Shown here in pieces: positions 8,521-17,009 of a stretch of 64,000 nucleotides of DNA. The stretch comes from Nitrospira sp. CR1.2 (GTDB taxonomy: Bacteria; Nitrospirota; Nitrospiria; Nitrospirales; Nitrospiraceae), in the NCBI GenBank assembly GCA_014055495.1, contig WIAG01000002.1, positions 62,001 to 126,000 on the forward strand, written 5' to 3'. The notes under the pieces are model-generated. The model did not search any database. It saw only the letters and a list, made by a program, of their open reading frames with translations, and was not told the DNA's origin. A program made the position numbers and the translations under genes. The number at the start of each line of letters is the position of its first letter. The stretch's first letter is position 1.

Positions 8521-10431
8521 TTACCGGCCGGCAAGGGGGAAGGAACTCGACGGAGTAGATGCAGGTACCTCAGCGTGGGCATTGCCATTCAGCAACTGGA
8601 GACGCAACGCTTCGACCCGTCGGGGAACATCGTGAAACGTCGGAATCGATTGGTACATGCTGAGTGCCTGGTCGCGGGCTCCGGTTTTTTCGTACAGCAG
8701 TCCCAGTTCGTAGCGGACGAGCTGAGCGTTTCCGCCCCGGCAACGCGAGTCGGCCATCAGCCGTTCCAGCAGTTGCACAGCTTGCTCCGGGTGACCTTGC
8801 TCTTTGCAGCAGAGCGCCATCATCATGCAGGAATCGACGAAGAAGCCTGAGTCCTTCATCGACAAGAGAAACTCTTCCTTCGCCTCGTCCCACAACCCCA
8901 TGTCCTTGTAGGCCATGCCGAGGGCGTAACGGGTTTCCGCATCCACGGTTTGGGCAGGAGGCTCGACGACAGGCGGGACCACCGGAGGAGCGGGGGGAGG
9001 CGCCGTGTCGAGCACGGGCTCAGAAAGGGTAACGGGTGGCTGGGCAGTTCGTACCACAACTGGCTTGGTTATCGGAGACGGCGACACAGGGGCCGCTTCG
9101 ACAGGAGTTGCGGAGGCATCCAGAATTCTGAAGGGCGCCTCGACCACCGGTTCCGCCGTCAATACCACGGGCGCCGGTTCCGGCTCAGGCGTCGGCTGCG
9201 GGAGCGCCTCCATCATGGGCGCGAGAGGTTCCGGTTCGGGGGTCGACCCGGCACTCGGATCGAACGCCGGCGCAAGTTTACGCGCGATGGCGCTGCCCGG
9301 TGCCAACGCCTGGACCTTTTCAAACAACTCAGCCGGCAAGGTGGGCATGCCTGGCTCCGGATGCTCCAACAGAAGTTCGACCGCTCGTCCGAAATGCTGC
9401 GCCGCCGTCGCGGGATCGCCCTTTTCCTGGTACAACTCGCCCAGCAGTTCCAACATGGGCACGGACGACGGTTCCACTTTCAGATAGTCGGCAATAAGCG
9501 ACTCAGCCATGACGTAGTCCTGGGCACGGAGGGCCCCTCCGGCCAGGAATCGATATTCCCCGAGCGCCACCACTAAGTTTCCTTGCAGGAGATGCATGCG
9601 CGCCAGGAGCTGGCAGATTTCCGGATTGCCCGGCTCGCGGCTCAACAGTTGGGTCAACATCGCCTCGGCGCCTGCATACTGACCTTCTTCGATGCGGCGG
9701 GTGGCTTCAGCCATCAAATCGCCGGCGTCTCCCGGTTTGGACGAGGCGGCGGCCGATTTGGCCGCTCGCGCGGCGGCGACCGACGGACCACCGCCCGTCT
9801 CCATCATCGTCGTGATTTCCTTGGCCTCGGCATTCTCCGGGTCCAGCTTGAGCACCACGGTGTACATGGCTTTGGCCTGCTCATACTGTTGCGCGGCAGA
9901 CTGTTCCCGGCCGAGTTGGAGATACATGCGCACCGCTTCGTCGACCAGCCCCTCTTGCACACAGAGTTCCGCGACGCGGAGCTGTGCCTCCATATTCGAC
10001 GGGTCCTGCGCGACGATCTTGCGATAGATCTCCAGCGCCTCTTTGTTCCGTCCGTCCTTCGCGTAGTGCTTGCCTGCCGTCAGATAATCCTGGACGGCAC
10101 TGCTCAACAGGCCGCGCTCCGCGTTGAGATCGCCGAGATGCCGATAGATTTCGATGCGGGTGGGATCGACTTTGAGGATCTTCTTATAGGCGGCAATGGC
10201 CTTGAGCACCGACCCTTCCGAACGGAACGCACCGGCCGCCTGGAGGAACGCGGCGACGGCATCGGGGGTGGCGTTGCGTTTGAGTTGGAGGTCGCCGATG
10301 GAGTTGAAGATGGTTCCGTCTGCGGGGGTGTCCGTGGTCAGCTTCCGCCATTCGGCAATGGCTGCCTCGTACTGCCCTTTCGACGCGAAGAGCTGCGCGT
10401 TCTGAAGCACTGTTCGGCGGTCGACAGCCAA
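8521..10431 (-). CDS. Tetratricopeptide-repeat protein with Pro-rich linker
   Basis: 636 residues. TPR units fill residues 15-400 ('FASKGQYEAAIAEWRKL', 'GSVLKAIAAYKKILKVDP', 'RNKEALEIYRKIVAQDPSN'). A low-complexity Pro/Glu/Ala/Val linker covers about 415-505, and further TPRs run from 510 to 600 ('YALGMAYKDMGLWDEAKEEF'). There is no signal peptide or membrane segment, so it should be cytoplasmic. The start is a TTG with AGGAG 5 bp upstream. TPR proteins of this kind act as assembly or secretion scaffolds. The partner is unknown and the adjacent genes give no lead. Confidence 0.82.
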   Translation of the reverse strand: MAVDRRTVLQNAQLFASKGQYEAAIAEWRKLTTDTPADGTIFNSIGDLQLKRNATPDAVAAFLQAAGAFRSEGSVLKAIAAYKKILKVDPTRIEIYRHLGDLNAERGLLSSAVQDYLTAGKHYAKDGRNKEALEIYRKIVAQDPSNMEAQLRVAELCVQEGLVDEAVRMYLQLGREQSAAQQYEQAKAMYTVVLKLDPENAEAKEITTMMETGGGPSVAAARAAKSAAASSKPGDAGDLMAEATRRIEEGQYAGAEAMLTQLLSREPGNPEICQLLARMHLLQGNLVVALGEYRFLAGGALRAQDYVMAESLIADYLKVEPSSVPMLELLGELYQEKGDPATAAQHFGRAVELLLEHPEPGMPTLPAELFEKVQALAPGSAIARKLAPAFDPSAGSTPEPEPLAPMMEALPQPTPEPEPAPVVLTAEPVVEAPFRILDASATPVEAAPVSPSPITKPVVVRTAQPPVTLSEPVLDTAPPPAPPVVPPVVEPPAQTVDAETRYALGMAYKDMGLWDEAKEEFLLSMKDSGFFVDSCMMMALCCKEQGHPEQAVQLLERLMADSRCRGGNAQLVRYELGLLYEKTGARDQALSMYQSIPTFHDVPRRVEALRLQLLNGNAHAEVPASTPSSSFPLAGR

Positions 10432-10563
10432 GAAGACTCCTCACCCGACGTTGAGAGTCCACGCTAACAGTCAACCAATTCTTTGTCAAACAAATGGATA
10501 AAAGCGCGACATCGCAAACGCGGCGTCTGGAGCGGGTGTTCGAGCGGGTGTCTGCCGGGGAAA

Positions 10564-10598
10564 CCAGCGGCCCCTCGATACGGCGGAGGGGCCGCTGG
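10564..10598 (-). terminator. Strong terminator hairpin downstream of the cold-shock gene
   Basis: CCAGCGGCCCCTC and GAGGGGCCGCTGG form a perfect 13 bp stem with a 9-nt loop. On the minus strand a TTT follows, so the U-tract is short. It lies 20 bp past the cold-shock gene stop. Confidence 0.75.
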
Positions 10599-10619
10599 AC
10601 TACGTAGCGGCCCAGCCGC

Positions 10620-10838
10620 CTAAGGAGCCGGCGCGAGGTCCTTCAACACGTTCGCCGCCTGGGGGCCTTTGGCACCTTGGACGATGTCGAACTCGACGTT
10701 CTCACCCTCTTTCAAGGTTTTGAATCCGTCGCCCTGCAACGCAGAGTAATGCACAAAGACATCGTCTCCGCCATCGAGCCGGATAAATCCGAACCCCTTG
10801 CGATCATTGAACCACTTCACCGTGCCCTTCGTCTTCAT
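10620..10838 (-). CDS. Cold-shock domain protein (CspA family)
   Basis: 72 residues covering a whole cold-shock domain. RNP1 (KGFGFI) and RNP2 (VFVHYSAL) are both intact, and the start '[16 protein letters not shown]' is canonical. It binds single-stranded RNA or DNA and melts RNA structure. An AGGAGG sits 5 bp before the ATG. The 5' region has a CA-rich tract (ACACACACA) and, further out, an AT-rich patch (AAAATAATGACGATAAAAAA) that may be part of the promoter. The gene is monocistronic, with its own terminator. Confidence 0.93.
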   Translation of the reverse strand: MKTKGTVKWFNDRKGFGFIRLDGGDDVFVHYSALQGDGFKTLKEGENVEFDIVQGAKGPQAANVLKDLAPAP

Positions 10839-11079
10839 ACAGCCCTCCTTTTCTCAACACACACACATAATGAGCGCATCGGCGCCTGCTGGCTTACTTG
10901 ACATGAAAATAATGACGATAAAAAAGAGAGGGAACTGCGGCGGGCGCGGCGGTTCTTCCGGGGGGCGTTGAGACAATGATCAACCCGAACCATCTTGACC
11001 TACAGAAAAGTGCGCAGCGGTGTACCATGGGGTGCAATCCTTGTCAAGGGTATCTTTTGGCCCTGGCCTATCTGATCTG

Positions 11080-11108
11080 TTTACAACCCAGGCAGACTCT
11101 TCTATAGT
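11080..11108 (+). promoter_or_regulatory. Sigma70-type promoter for lptF
   Basis: TTTACA, a 17 bp spacer and TATAGT lie 41 bp before the GTG start of lptF. Transcription would begin near 11115, downstream of the ATG at 11020 used by the ORF track, so that longer start is unlikely. The rest of the 310 bp gap 10839-11148 holds nothing else I can name. Confidence 0.7.
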
Positions 11109-11148
11109 GCAGCAACCAATCTTCCGATGTAGGATCCCGACCGCCCCC

Positions 11149-12234
11149 GTGCTGCACACCATCCTCGATCGTTACATCTTTCGCGAACTCCTCTCCCCGT
11201 TTTGCATCAGCCTGGGGGCGCTCTGCTTCGTGATGCTCACGAAGGAACTGCTCCGCCTGGTGGAGCTGCTGGTCACCAAGGGCATCGGCTTCCTGTCGGT
11301 GCTCAAGGTGTTTGCTCATCTGCTGCCCTCGTTTCTTGTGCTGACGCTGCCCATCGCCGGCATCATCGCATCCATTACGGCCTTCGGCCGCCTGTCGCTC
11401 GATAAGGAGCTGGTGGCCATGCGCGCCGCCGGGTTCAGCCTGCTGCGACTGTCGCAGGCCGTGTTTCTTTTTGCGGCATTGGTCTGTGGGTTGACGCTCA
11501 TCATGGCGCAATACGGTCAGCCCTGGAGCAACGTCAATATGAAGAAGGTGGCGCTGAACCTGTTGCGCGACGAACTCGTGCTGGAACTCGATCGCGGCGT
11601 CTTCAATGAAGCCATCCCGAAGATGGTGATCTACGTACCCGACGCGCAGGAGGGACGGGACAATCGGGGAATCTTTGTGGCCGACGAGCGCAATCCGGCC
11701 GACCCGCGTATCATCGTGGCACAGCAGTACCAGGTCATGACCGACCCGGCCAGCAGCCAGGTGGCTCTTCGGCTGATGAACGGCGTGATTCACAGCCGCC
11801 CCCAAAACGCCGAGGAGTATCAGAAGATTTCGTTCGCGGCGTACGACCTGAAGTTGAGCATCAGCGCCGGCCTGTACGGCGCCGAAGAGCGCACCCCGAT
11901 GGAGGTCATCCGCGCGAAGCTGGAGAGTACGGGCTGGACCGACACCAATGCGCTCCGGCGCATGATGGAATACTACAAGGACCTAGCGTTTCCGGCGGCC
12001 TCGTTGGTGTTCTGCATTCTGGGCGTGCCGGTCGGGATCGTCTCCAAACGCTCCGGCAGCATCGGCGGGTTCGCAGTCGGGGTGCTGGTCGTCATCGCCT
12101 ATTATGTCCTCAACGTCGCCTGTGAATTTCTGGTCACCACGCTCTGGATCTCCCCGTTTGCCGGCGCCTGGTTACCCAATGTGATCTTCACCATCGTCAC
12201 GATTCTGTGGTTTTATCGTGTGAGCCGGCAATAA
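11149..12234 (+). CDS. lptF: LPS export permease LptF (YjgP/YjgQ family)
   Basis: 361 residues from the GTG at 11149; the protein then begins 'VLHTILDRYIFRELLSPF', the usual LptF/G N-terminus. Three transmembrane segments come first ('FCISLGALCFVML', 'VLKVFAHLLPSFLVLTLPIAGIIASITAF'), then a periplasmic beta-jellyroll region (about 120-270) and three C-terminal membrane segments. With LptG it forms the inner-membrane part of the LptB2FG transporter that extracts LPS and delivers it to LptC/LptA. The promoter at 11080 and LPS-family length support the later start. lptG follows 4 bp after the stop. Confidence 0.9.
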   Translation: MLHTILDRYIFRELLSPFCISLGALCFVMLTKELLRLVELLVTKGIGFLSVLKVFAHLLPSFLVLTLPIAGIIASITAFGRLSLDKELVAMRAAGFSLLRLSQAVFLFAALVCGLTLIMAQYGQPWSNVNMKKVALNLLRDELVLELDRGVFNEAIPKMVIYVPDAQEGRDNRGIFVADERNPADPRIIVAQQYQVMTDPASSQVALRLMNGVIHSRPQNAEEYQKISFAAYDLKLSISAGLYGAEERTPMEVIRAKLESTGWTDTNALRRMMEYYKDLAFPAASLVFCILGVPVGIVSKRSGSIGGFAVGVLVVIAYYVLNVACEFLVTTLWISPFAGAWLPNVIFTIVTILWFYRVSRQ

Positions 12235-12238
12235 CACC

Positions 12239-13330
12239 ATGAGCATTCTCTTCCGCTACATGCTGCGCGAATATGTGAAGATCTTCGGCATGTGCTTCTC
12301 CGGGCTCATGACGATCTACCTCGTCATCGACTTTTTCGAGAAAGTGCGCCGGTTCCTGCGGTATGACGCCCATGCGCTGGATGTGCTGGCCTACTTTGTC
12401 TTGAAGATGCCGGCCATCTCGTATCAGATTGCCCCGCTGGCGGTGTTGATGGCGACCCTGTTGACCATCGGCCTGCTGTCGCGCAGCCATGAAATCACGG
12501 CTATGCGCAGCTGCGGCATCAGTCTCTATTGGATCACCTCCCCGTTCATCTTTCTGGGGACGGTGCTGGCGATGATGCTGTTCCTGTTCAGCTCCACCGT
12601 CATTCCACTAGCCCTGGCAAAGGCCGAACAGATCAAGACGACCCAGATCGAGAAACGCACCACGCCGGTGTCGCTGAAGGCGGCACAGCCCTGGGTAAGC
12701 CTCGGCGGCCAGACCTTGATGAACATCGACACGATCGATCCGGGCGGCGCGGTGCTGCGCAACATTCGCCTCTATCGCCTCAGCCCGACGTTCCGACTCG
12801 AAGAAATTGCCGAGGCCAAACGTGCGGTCTATTCAGCACAGGGTTGGGCTTTGCAGGAGGGCATCACCCGGGCATTTCGCGAGGACGGCACCGTGTCGGT
12901 CACCAGCTTTCAGACGCAACCGTTGGCACTCCCCCACATTCCCGATGACTTCACCACCTGGGCGGAGTTGGACCCCGAAACGATGACCCTGCGAGAAATT
13001 CGGGCCTACGTCGATCGGTTACAGTTGGGTGGGACGCTCTTACCGCGCCTGCTCACGGATTACTACGGGCGCATTGCCTTTCCCTGCGTTACGCTCATCA
13101 TGGTGATCGTCGGCATTGCCTTGAGTCTTCGTCGTACGGGCGTCCGCGGGAGCGGGATGGCCATGGGCATCGGCCAGGCGATGGCCGTGGGCTTTTTCTA
13201 CTGGTCCACGCACTCAGTCGCGATAGCGCTGGGACGCGGAGGCGCGCTCGCACCGATGCTGGCCGGGTGGATGGCCAATGGGGTCTTTCTGACGTTCGGA
13301 CTGTATCTGCTGTTGAAGGTGCGCTACTGA
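12239..13330 (+). CDS. lptG: LPS export permease LptG (YjgP/YjgQ family)
   Basis: 363 residues, same fold as LptF: membrane segments at about 10-120, a periplasmic jellyroll at about 130-260 ('TLREIRAYVDRLQLGG') and three C-terminal membrane segments ('IAFPCVTLIMVIVGIALSLRRTG'). It starts 4 bp after lptF stops, so the pair is coupled. The two proteins form the heterodimeric LPS extraction channel energised by LptB, which is not in this window. The LptF/LptG split follows gene order and could be reversed without changing the biology. Confidence 0.9.
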   Translation: MSILFRYMLREYVKIFGMCFSGLMTIYLVIDFFEKVRRFLRYDAHALDVLAYFVLKMPAISYQIAPLAVLMATLLTIGLLSRSHEITAMRSCGISLYWITSPFIFLGTVLAMMLFLFSSTVIPLALAKAEQIKTTQIEKRTTPVSLKAAQPWVSLGGQTLMNIDTIDPGGAVLRNIRLYRLSPTFRLEEIAEAKRAVYSAQGWALQEGITRAFREDGTVSVTSFQTQPLALPHIPDDFTTWAELDPETMTLREIRAYVDRLQLGGTLLPRLLTDYYGRIAFPCVTLIMVIVGIALSLRRTGVRGSGMAMGIGQAMAVGFFYWSTHSVAIALGRGGALAPMLAGWMANGVFLTFGLYLLLKVRY

Positions 13331-13455
13331 CAGAATGCTGAAATTGTCCGCCAGCGGCGCAACCGCGTCATTCAGGCCCACAGCATTGACTGTGGCGCCC
13401 CCGTGCGGTAAGTAGACAGGCCGCGTCCACCATCGCACGGCAATGAAAGGGTTCT

Positions 13456-14712
13456 ATGTCGACGAGAGTCGTCATCACAGGTTTGGGAGTCGTCTCCCCC
13501 ATCGGCATCGGCGTGCCGCAATTCTGGAAAGCGGCGCTGGAAGGCCGATCGGGGATTTCCGCCATTCCCTCCTTCGATCCATTCCCGCTCGAGGGGTATC
13601 GGTCGCGCATCGCGGGGCGCATCGTCGACTTCTCGCCCGATCAATATCTCCCCGCCGGCCAGGGCGATCGTGTCGATCGGTATGCCCAATTCGCGCTTGT
13701 GGCCGCCAAGGAGGCGCTCGCCGATGCCGACTTCAAGATGGACCGGAAAGACCCGCACCGGGTGGGCGTGATCGTCGGCGCCGGTATGGGGGGGATGGTG
13801 ATGGGCGAACGCGAAATCACGCAACTCTACGAACAGAAGCGTCCCCACCGGGTACATCCGAATTTCATCCCGGTCATCACGCTGAACTCCGCTTCCGGGA
13901 TCGTGGCCATGGCCTATGGGGCGAAAGGTCCGAACCTCACGATTTCGACCGCCTGCTCCTCGAGTGCCCACGCGCTGGGGCAGGCCATGCATGCCATTCG
14001 CGCCGGCACCGCCGATGCTGTGATTGTGGTCGGGGCTGACGCCAGCATCACGCCCCTGGTTTTCGCCGGATTTTGCTCTCTTCGCGCCCTCTCCACGAAG
14101 TATAACGATGCCCCGGAGCGGGCTTCCCGTCCCTTCGACCGTGGCCGTGACGGGTTTGTGATGGGTGAAGGCGCCGGGGCACTGATCCTCGAATCGCTCG
14201 CCCACGCGAAGAAACGCAAGGCCCGAATGTATGCGGAAGTCGCCGGTTATGCCGCCACGAGCGAGGCCCATCACATGGTCATTCCCCGGGAAGACGGTGA
14301 GGAAGTTGCGACGACCATGCGGCTGGCCCTCAAGGATGCAGGCGTGACGCCGGCGCAAGTCGATTACATCAACGCCCACGCCACATCGACCACGGTCGGC
14401 GACGCGGTGGAGGTCAAAGCCATCCGCTTGGTGTTTCAATCACGAGCAGACAAACTTGCCGTGAATGCCACGAAGTCGCTGGTGGGCCATACACTGGGCG
14501 CGGCCGGATCGATGGCCGGGGTCGTGTCTGCCCTCACGCTCACGAGCGGGCAGATTCATCCCACGCTCAATTTGGACGATCCCGATCCGGCCTGTGCACT
14601 GGCCGGCTTGTCGAAGGACCCGCAGACGCGCAAGGCAAAGGTAGCCCTGATCAACGCATTTGGATTCGGCAGCAACAACGCTGCCGTCGTGTTAAAGACT
14701 GTCCCTTCCTGA
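13456..14712 (+). CDS. fabF: Beta-ketoacyl-ACP synthase II
   Basis: 418 residues, the normal FabF length. The Cys-His-His triad is intact: C167 in 'ISTACSSSAHAL', His in 'INAHATSTTVGD' and His in 'KSLVGHTLGAAGS'. It condenses malonyl-ACP with acyl-ACP. An AAAGGG lies 5 bp before the ATG. It is followed by an acyl carrier protein and lpxD and preceded by lptFG rather than sitting with fabD/fabG. This suggests a FabF/ACP pair serving lipid A or another envelope lipid, as known for the acpXL/fabF cluster of rhizobia. That role is inference. Confidence 0.9.
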   Translation: MSTRVVITGLGVVSPIGIGVPQFWKAALEGRSGISAIPSFDPFPLEGYRSRIAGRIVDFSPDQYLPAGQGDRVDRYAQFALVAAKEALADADFKMDRKDPHRVGVIVGAGMGGMVMGEREITQLYEQKRPHRVHPNFIPVITLNSASGIVAMAYGAKGPNLTISTACSSSAHALGQAMHAIRAGTADAVIVVGADASITPLVFAGFCSLRALSTKYNDAPERASRPFDRGRDGFVMGEGAGALILESLAHAKKRKARMYAEVAGYAATSEAHHMVIPREDGEEVATTMRLALKDAGVTPAQVDYINAHATSTTVGDAVEVKAIRLVFQSRADKLAVNATKSLVGHTLGAAGSMAGVVSALTLTSGQIHPTLNLDDPDPACALAGLSKDPQTRKAKVALINAFGFGSNNAAVVLKTVPS

Positions 14713-14777
14713 TCCCTGTCCGGCAACGGCAGCAGTCGACGGGGGACTCACCAGTCAAGGAACGAAGGAACTCGGGC

Positions 14778-15089
14778 ATGGCCAACACAATAGACGTTTC
14801 CGGCAAGATCATTCAGGCACTGGCGGATTATCTGAAGCGGGATGCGGCAGCGATCAAGCCGACGCACCACCTGCGAGACGATCTTGGATTGGACTCGATG
14901 GCGGTCATCGAAATGTTGTATCGGATTGAAGAGGTCTTTAATCTTCAGATCCCCGACCAGGATCTGGTCGGCCTGACGACCGTCGGTCATGTCATCGCCT
15001 ACGTCGAAGGGCGGATCGCACCCGCCCCGGCCAAAGCCGCAGTCAAGAAGCCGGCCGCAAAACGCTCGACCAAGAGCAAGAAGGCGTAA
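14778..15089 (+). CDS. Acyl carrier protein with basic Lys/Ala-rich C-terminal tail
   Basis: 103 residues; a normal ACP is about 80. Residues 1-80 are the ACP four-helix fold, with the phosphopantetheine Ser at S40 in '[14 protein letters not shown]'. The last 25 or so residues ('[22 protein letters not shown]') are a basic, histone-like tail that ordinary acidic ACPs lack. The tail might bind membrane phosphate or a partner enzyme. It lies between fabF and lpxD, so a dedicated envelope-lipid carrier (compare AcpXL) is plausible. It is not recognisable as the housekeeping AcpP. Confidence 0.82.
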   Translation: MANTIDVSGKIIQALADYLKRDAAAIKPTHHLRDDLGLDSMAVIEMLYRIEEVFNLQIPDQDLVGLTTVGHVIAYVEGRIAPAPAKAAVKKPAAKRSTKSKKA

Positions 15090-15093
15090 CCGG

Positions 15094-16176
15094 ATGAGCA
15101 CGGCACCAAGGCGCACCCCTCTGACAGTCCGGGAATTACACGAGTATGTCGGAGGCGAACTGATCGGTTCTCCGGAGGCGACCGTGACCGGCGTCGCCAG
15201 CCTAGAGCAGGCCGGACCGGACGATCTGGCGTTCCTGACCTCCGAGCGGCATTTGAAATCCGCGCAAACGGCCACCATCGGCGCATTACTGGTCGGACGG
15301 CGCCTCGTAGACTGCCCCTCCCCGCAAATTGTGGTAGACAACCCCGCCTACGCTTTCGCGCGAGCCGCCCAACAGTTTTTTGCACAACCGGCCCGGGTGC
15401 GCGGGATTGCGCAAGGCATCACCCGCGGGGAGGGCGTCACTATCGGCGCCGATGTCTCGATTTGGCCCGGCGTGACCCTGGGAGATCGGGTGTCGATCGG
15501 CGCACGCGTGACGCTGTATCCAGGGGTGTTCATCGGGGATGACAGCGTCATCGGTGAGGATAGCCTCCTCTATCCCAACGTGGTGGTACGGGAAGGATGC
15601 CGGATAGGCGCCAGGGTCATCATCCACAGCGGCACGGTGATCGGCAGTGACGGATTCGGATATGTGCAATACCAGGGCCGCCACCAGAAAATTCCCCAGT
15701 TGGGCGGCGTCGTCATTGAAGACGACGTGGAATTGGGCGCCAACGTCACCATCGATCGGGCAACATTCGGCGATACCGTCATCAAGCGCGGAAGCAAGAT
15801 CGACAACCTCGTGCAAGTCGCCCACAACGTGGTTGTCGGCGAACACAACATTCTGGTCGCGCAGGTCGGCATCGCAGGAAGCACAACCTTAGGACGCTAT
15901 GTGATGGTGGGAGGCCAGGCAGGCTTGGCCGATCATTTGCAAATCGGCGATCAGGTGATGATTGCGGCGAAATCCGGCGTCACGAGAAGCTTGGAACCGA
16001 ACCAAATCGTTTCCGGCGCGCCCGTGATGCCGCACACCACGTTTTTGAAAGCGCAGGCGGTCATTCCTCAGCTGCCTGAGCTCCGCCAACGTGTCCGCGA
16101 GCTCGAAGAACGACTCGCGGCCCTGGAACAAGCGGCGAAACCTGCCGCGAAGCCACGCAAACCCCGCCGCAGGTAA
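15094..16176 (+). CDS. lpxD: UDP-3-O-(3-hydroxyacyl)glucosamine N-acyltransferase
   Basis: 360 residues from the ATG at 15094, which follows the ACP stop by 4 bp with AAGAAGG 9 bp upstream; the longer ORF-track start would overlap acp. The N-terminal uridine-binding domain (1-100) precedes a left-handed beta-helix of hexapeptide repeats ('[25 protein letters not shown]'). The catalytic His is in '[13 protein letters not shown]'. The C-terminal helix ends in a Lys/Pro/Ala tail. It adds the N-linked 3-hydroxyacyl chain to UDP-3-O-acyl-GlcN in lipid A synthesis, drawing on 3-hydroxyacyl-ACP. This fits with the acp and fabF next door. Confidence 0.93.
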   Translation: MSTAPRRTPLTVRELHEYVGGELIGSPEATVTGVASLEQAGPDDLAFLTSERHLKSAQTATIGALLVGRRLVDCPSPQIVVDNPAYAFARAAQQFFAQPARVRGIAQGITRGEGVTIGADVSIWPGVTLGDRVSIGARVTLYPGVFIGDDSVIGEDSLLYPNVVVREGCRIGARVIIHSGTVIGSDGFGYVQYQGRHQKIPQLGGVVIEDDVELGANVTIDRATFGDTVIKRGSKIDNLVQVAHNVVVGEHNILVAQVGIAGSTTLGRYVMVGGQAGLADHLQIGDQVMIAAKSGVTRSLEPNQIVSGAPVMPHTTFLKAQAVIPQLPELRQRVRELEERLAALEQAAKPAAKPRKPRRR

Positions 16177-16186
16177 CGCTGGTCCA

Positions 16187-16711
16187 TCAAGGCTTCATCA
16201 GCGACTTCCAGAAAAACAGTTTGGCCCAGAAGAAACCGGCCCACGGAAGAAAATAGGATGCCAGCGGATGAACCGCGCCATAGACCACGGCGACGGTTGA
16301 GCCGAACAGCAACAACGCCAAACCCGCTATGTAGGCAACAGGGGCCCAAGGGGATCCGCTCGGAGCATCGTGGCTTTTCCCGCTCTCCCGTTTCGGTTTC
16401 CCTGTCTTGGTGAGGCTGGGCTGCCGCATGCGCACGGCAAAGACCTCAGGCCGATTGGCCAAGATCCACCGGTGATACGTCGTCTGGAGCCATCCCAACA
16501 CCCCGCCCAACAACAGCAATCCGGAGCTTTCGAGAAAGGTCGCCCAGCTGTAGGTGTCGGTGGCAATGAGTTGATAGCCTAAGCCACCGACTCCGCCGAG
16601 CAAGGAAATCAGGCCAAGGATACCGGCCGGAAACAACATGTAGGCTTTGATATAGGCCGTCGCGCGAGCGTCGTGCCCTTCCTGCTGCTTCACTGAGACA
16701 AGCTTCGGCAT
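16187..16711 (-). CDS. Hypothetical four-helix membrane protein
   Basis: 174 residues. About four hydrophobic segments are visible ('AYMLFPAGILGLISLLGGVGGLGY', 'ATFLESSGLLLLGGVLGWL', 'PVAYIAGLALLLFGSTVAVVYG', 'YFLPWAGFFWAKLFFW'), with a charged cytoplasmic loop around residues 85-115. I recognise no family and see no catalytic motif. It converges on lpxD with a 10 bp gap. No convincing ribosome binding site precedes the ATG, so the start is uncertain. Confidence 0.6.
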   Translation of the reverse strand: MPKLVSVKQQEGHDARATAYIKAYMLFPAGILGLISLLGGVGGLGYQLIATDTYSWATFLESSGLLLLGGVLGWLQTTYHRWILANRPEVFAVRMRQPSLTKTGKPKRESGKSHDAPSGSPWAPVAYIAGLALLLFGSTVAVVYGAVHPLASYFLPWAGFFWAKLFFWKSLMKP

Positions 16712-17009
16712 GGCCGTGATGGTCGTACAATCCCCTCATGAACCGCAAGAGAAAATGTATCGATCGAGGACAAATTCTCAGGATCGGAGTACGCGCTATG
16801 GCTGAATACTGCCTTCGCACGGTGATCCGGTGAGCGACGAGCGCTTACGACTGTCCACAAGAACTGTGGAGGGGCTGTGCGCAACCATGTGGATAGGCCT
16901 TCCGCCGCACGTCCTGCCTATGGGGATCGCGCACTGCTCAAGGATTAAGCGAACACTGGCGCACATCGAGAAGGAAGGACCACTCCGAACAGGAAGGGAT
17001 CGCGACCGC
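16712..17009. other. Intergenic stretch of about 300 bp without gene
   Basis: This lies between the end of the chemosensory operon and the start of the hypothetical membrane gene. It holds a perfect 6 bp hairpin, TCCACA-AGAAC-TGTGGA (16854-16870), and one TGTGGATAG (a DnaA-box-like word) at about 16889. I see no supported ORF and no clear promoter. Confidence 0.5.

Noticed and set aside
8630-8650. TCGTGAAACGTCGG resembles the repeat arm
   Set aside because: It lies within the conserved TPR coding frame and matches only in part, so chance is the better explanation.
11020-11148. N-terminal extension of LptF in the ORF track
   Set aside because: A good promoter at 11080-11108 lies inside it, and LptF family proteins begin at 'LHTILDRYIFREL', so the extension is not translated from this promoter.
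13378-13395. CCACAG-CATTGA-CTGTGG hairpin between lptG and fabF
   Set aside because: Only 6 bp and no T-tract; too weak to call a terminator, and the operon probably continues through it.
16851-16900. TGTCCACAA and TGTGGATAG resemble DnaA boxes
   Set aside because: Only one is close to consensus, there is no box cluster, AT-rich unwinding element or dnaA/dnaN gene nearby, so an origin is not supported.
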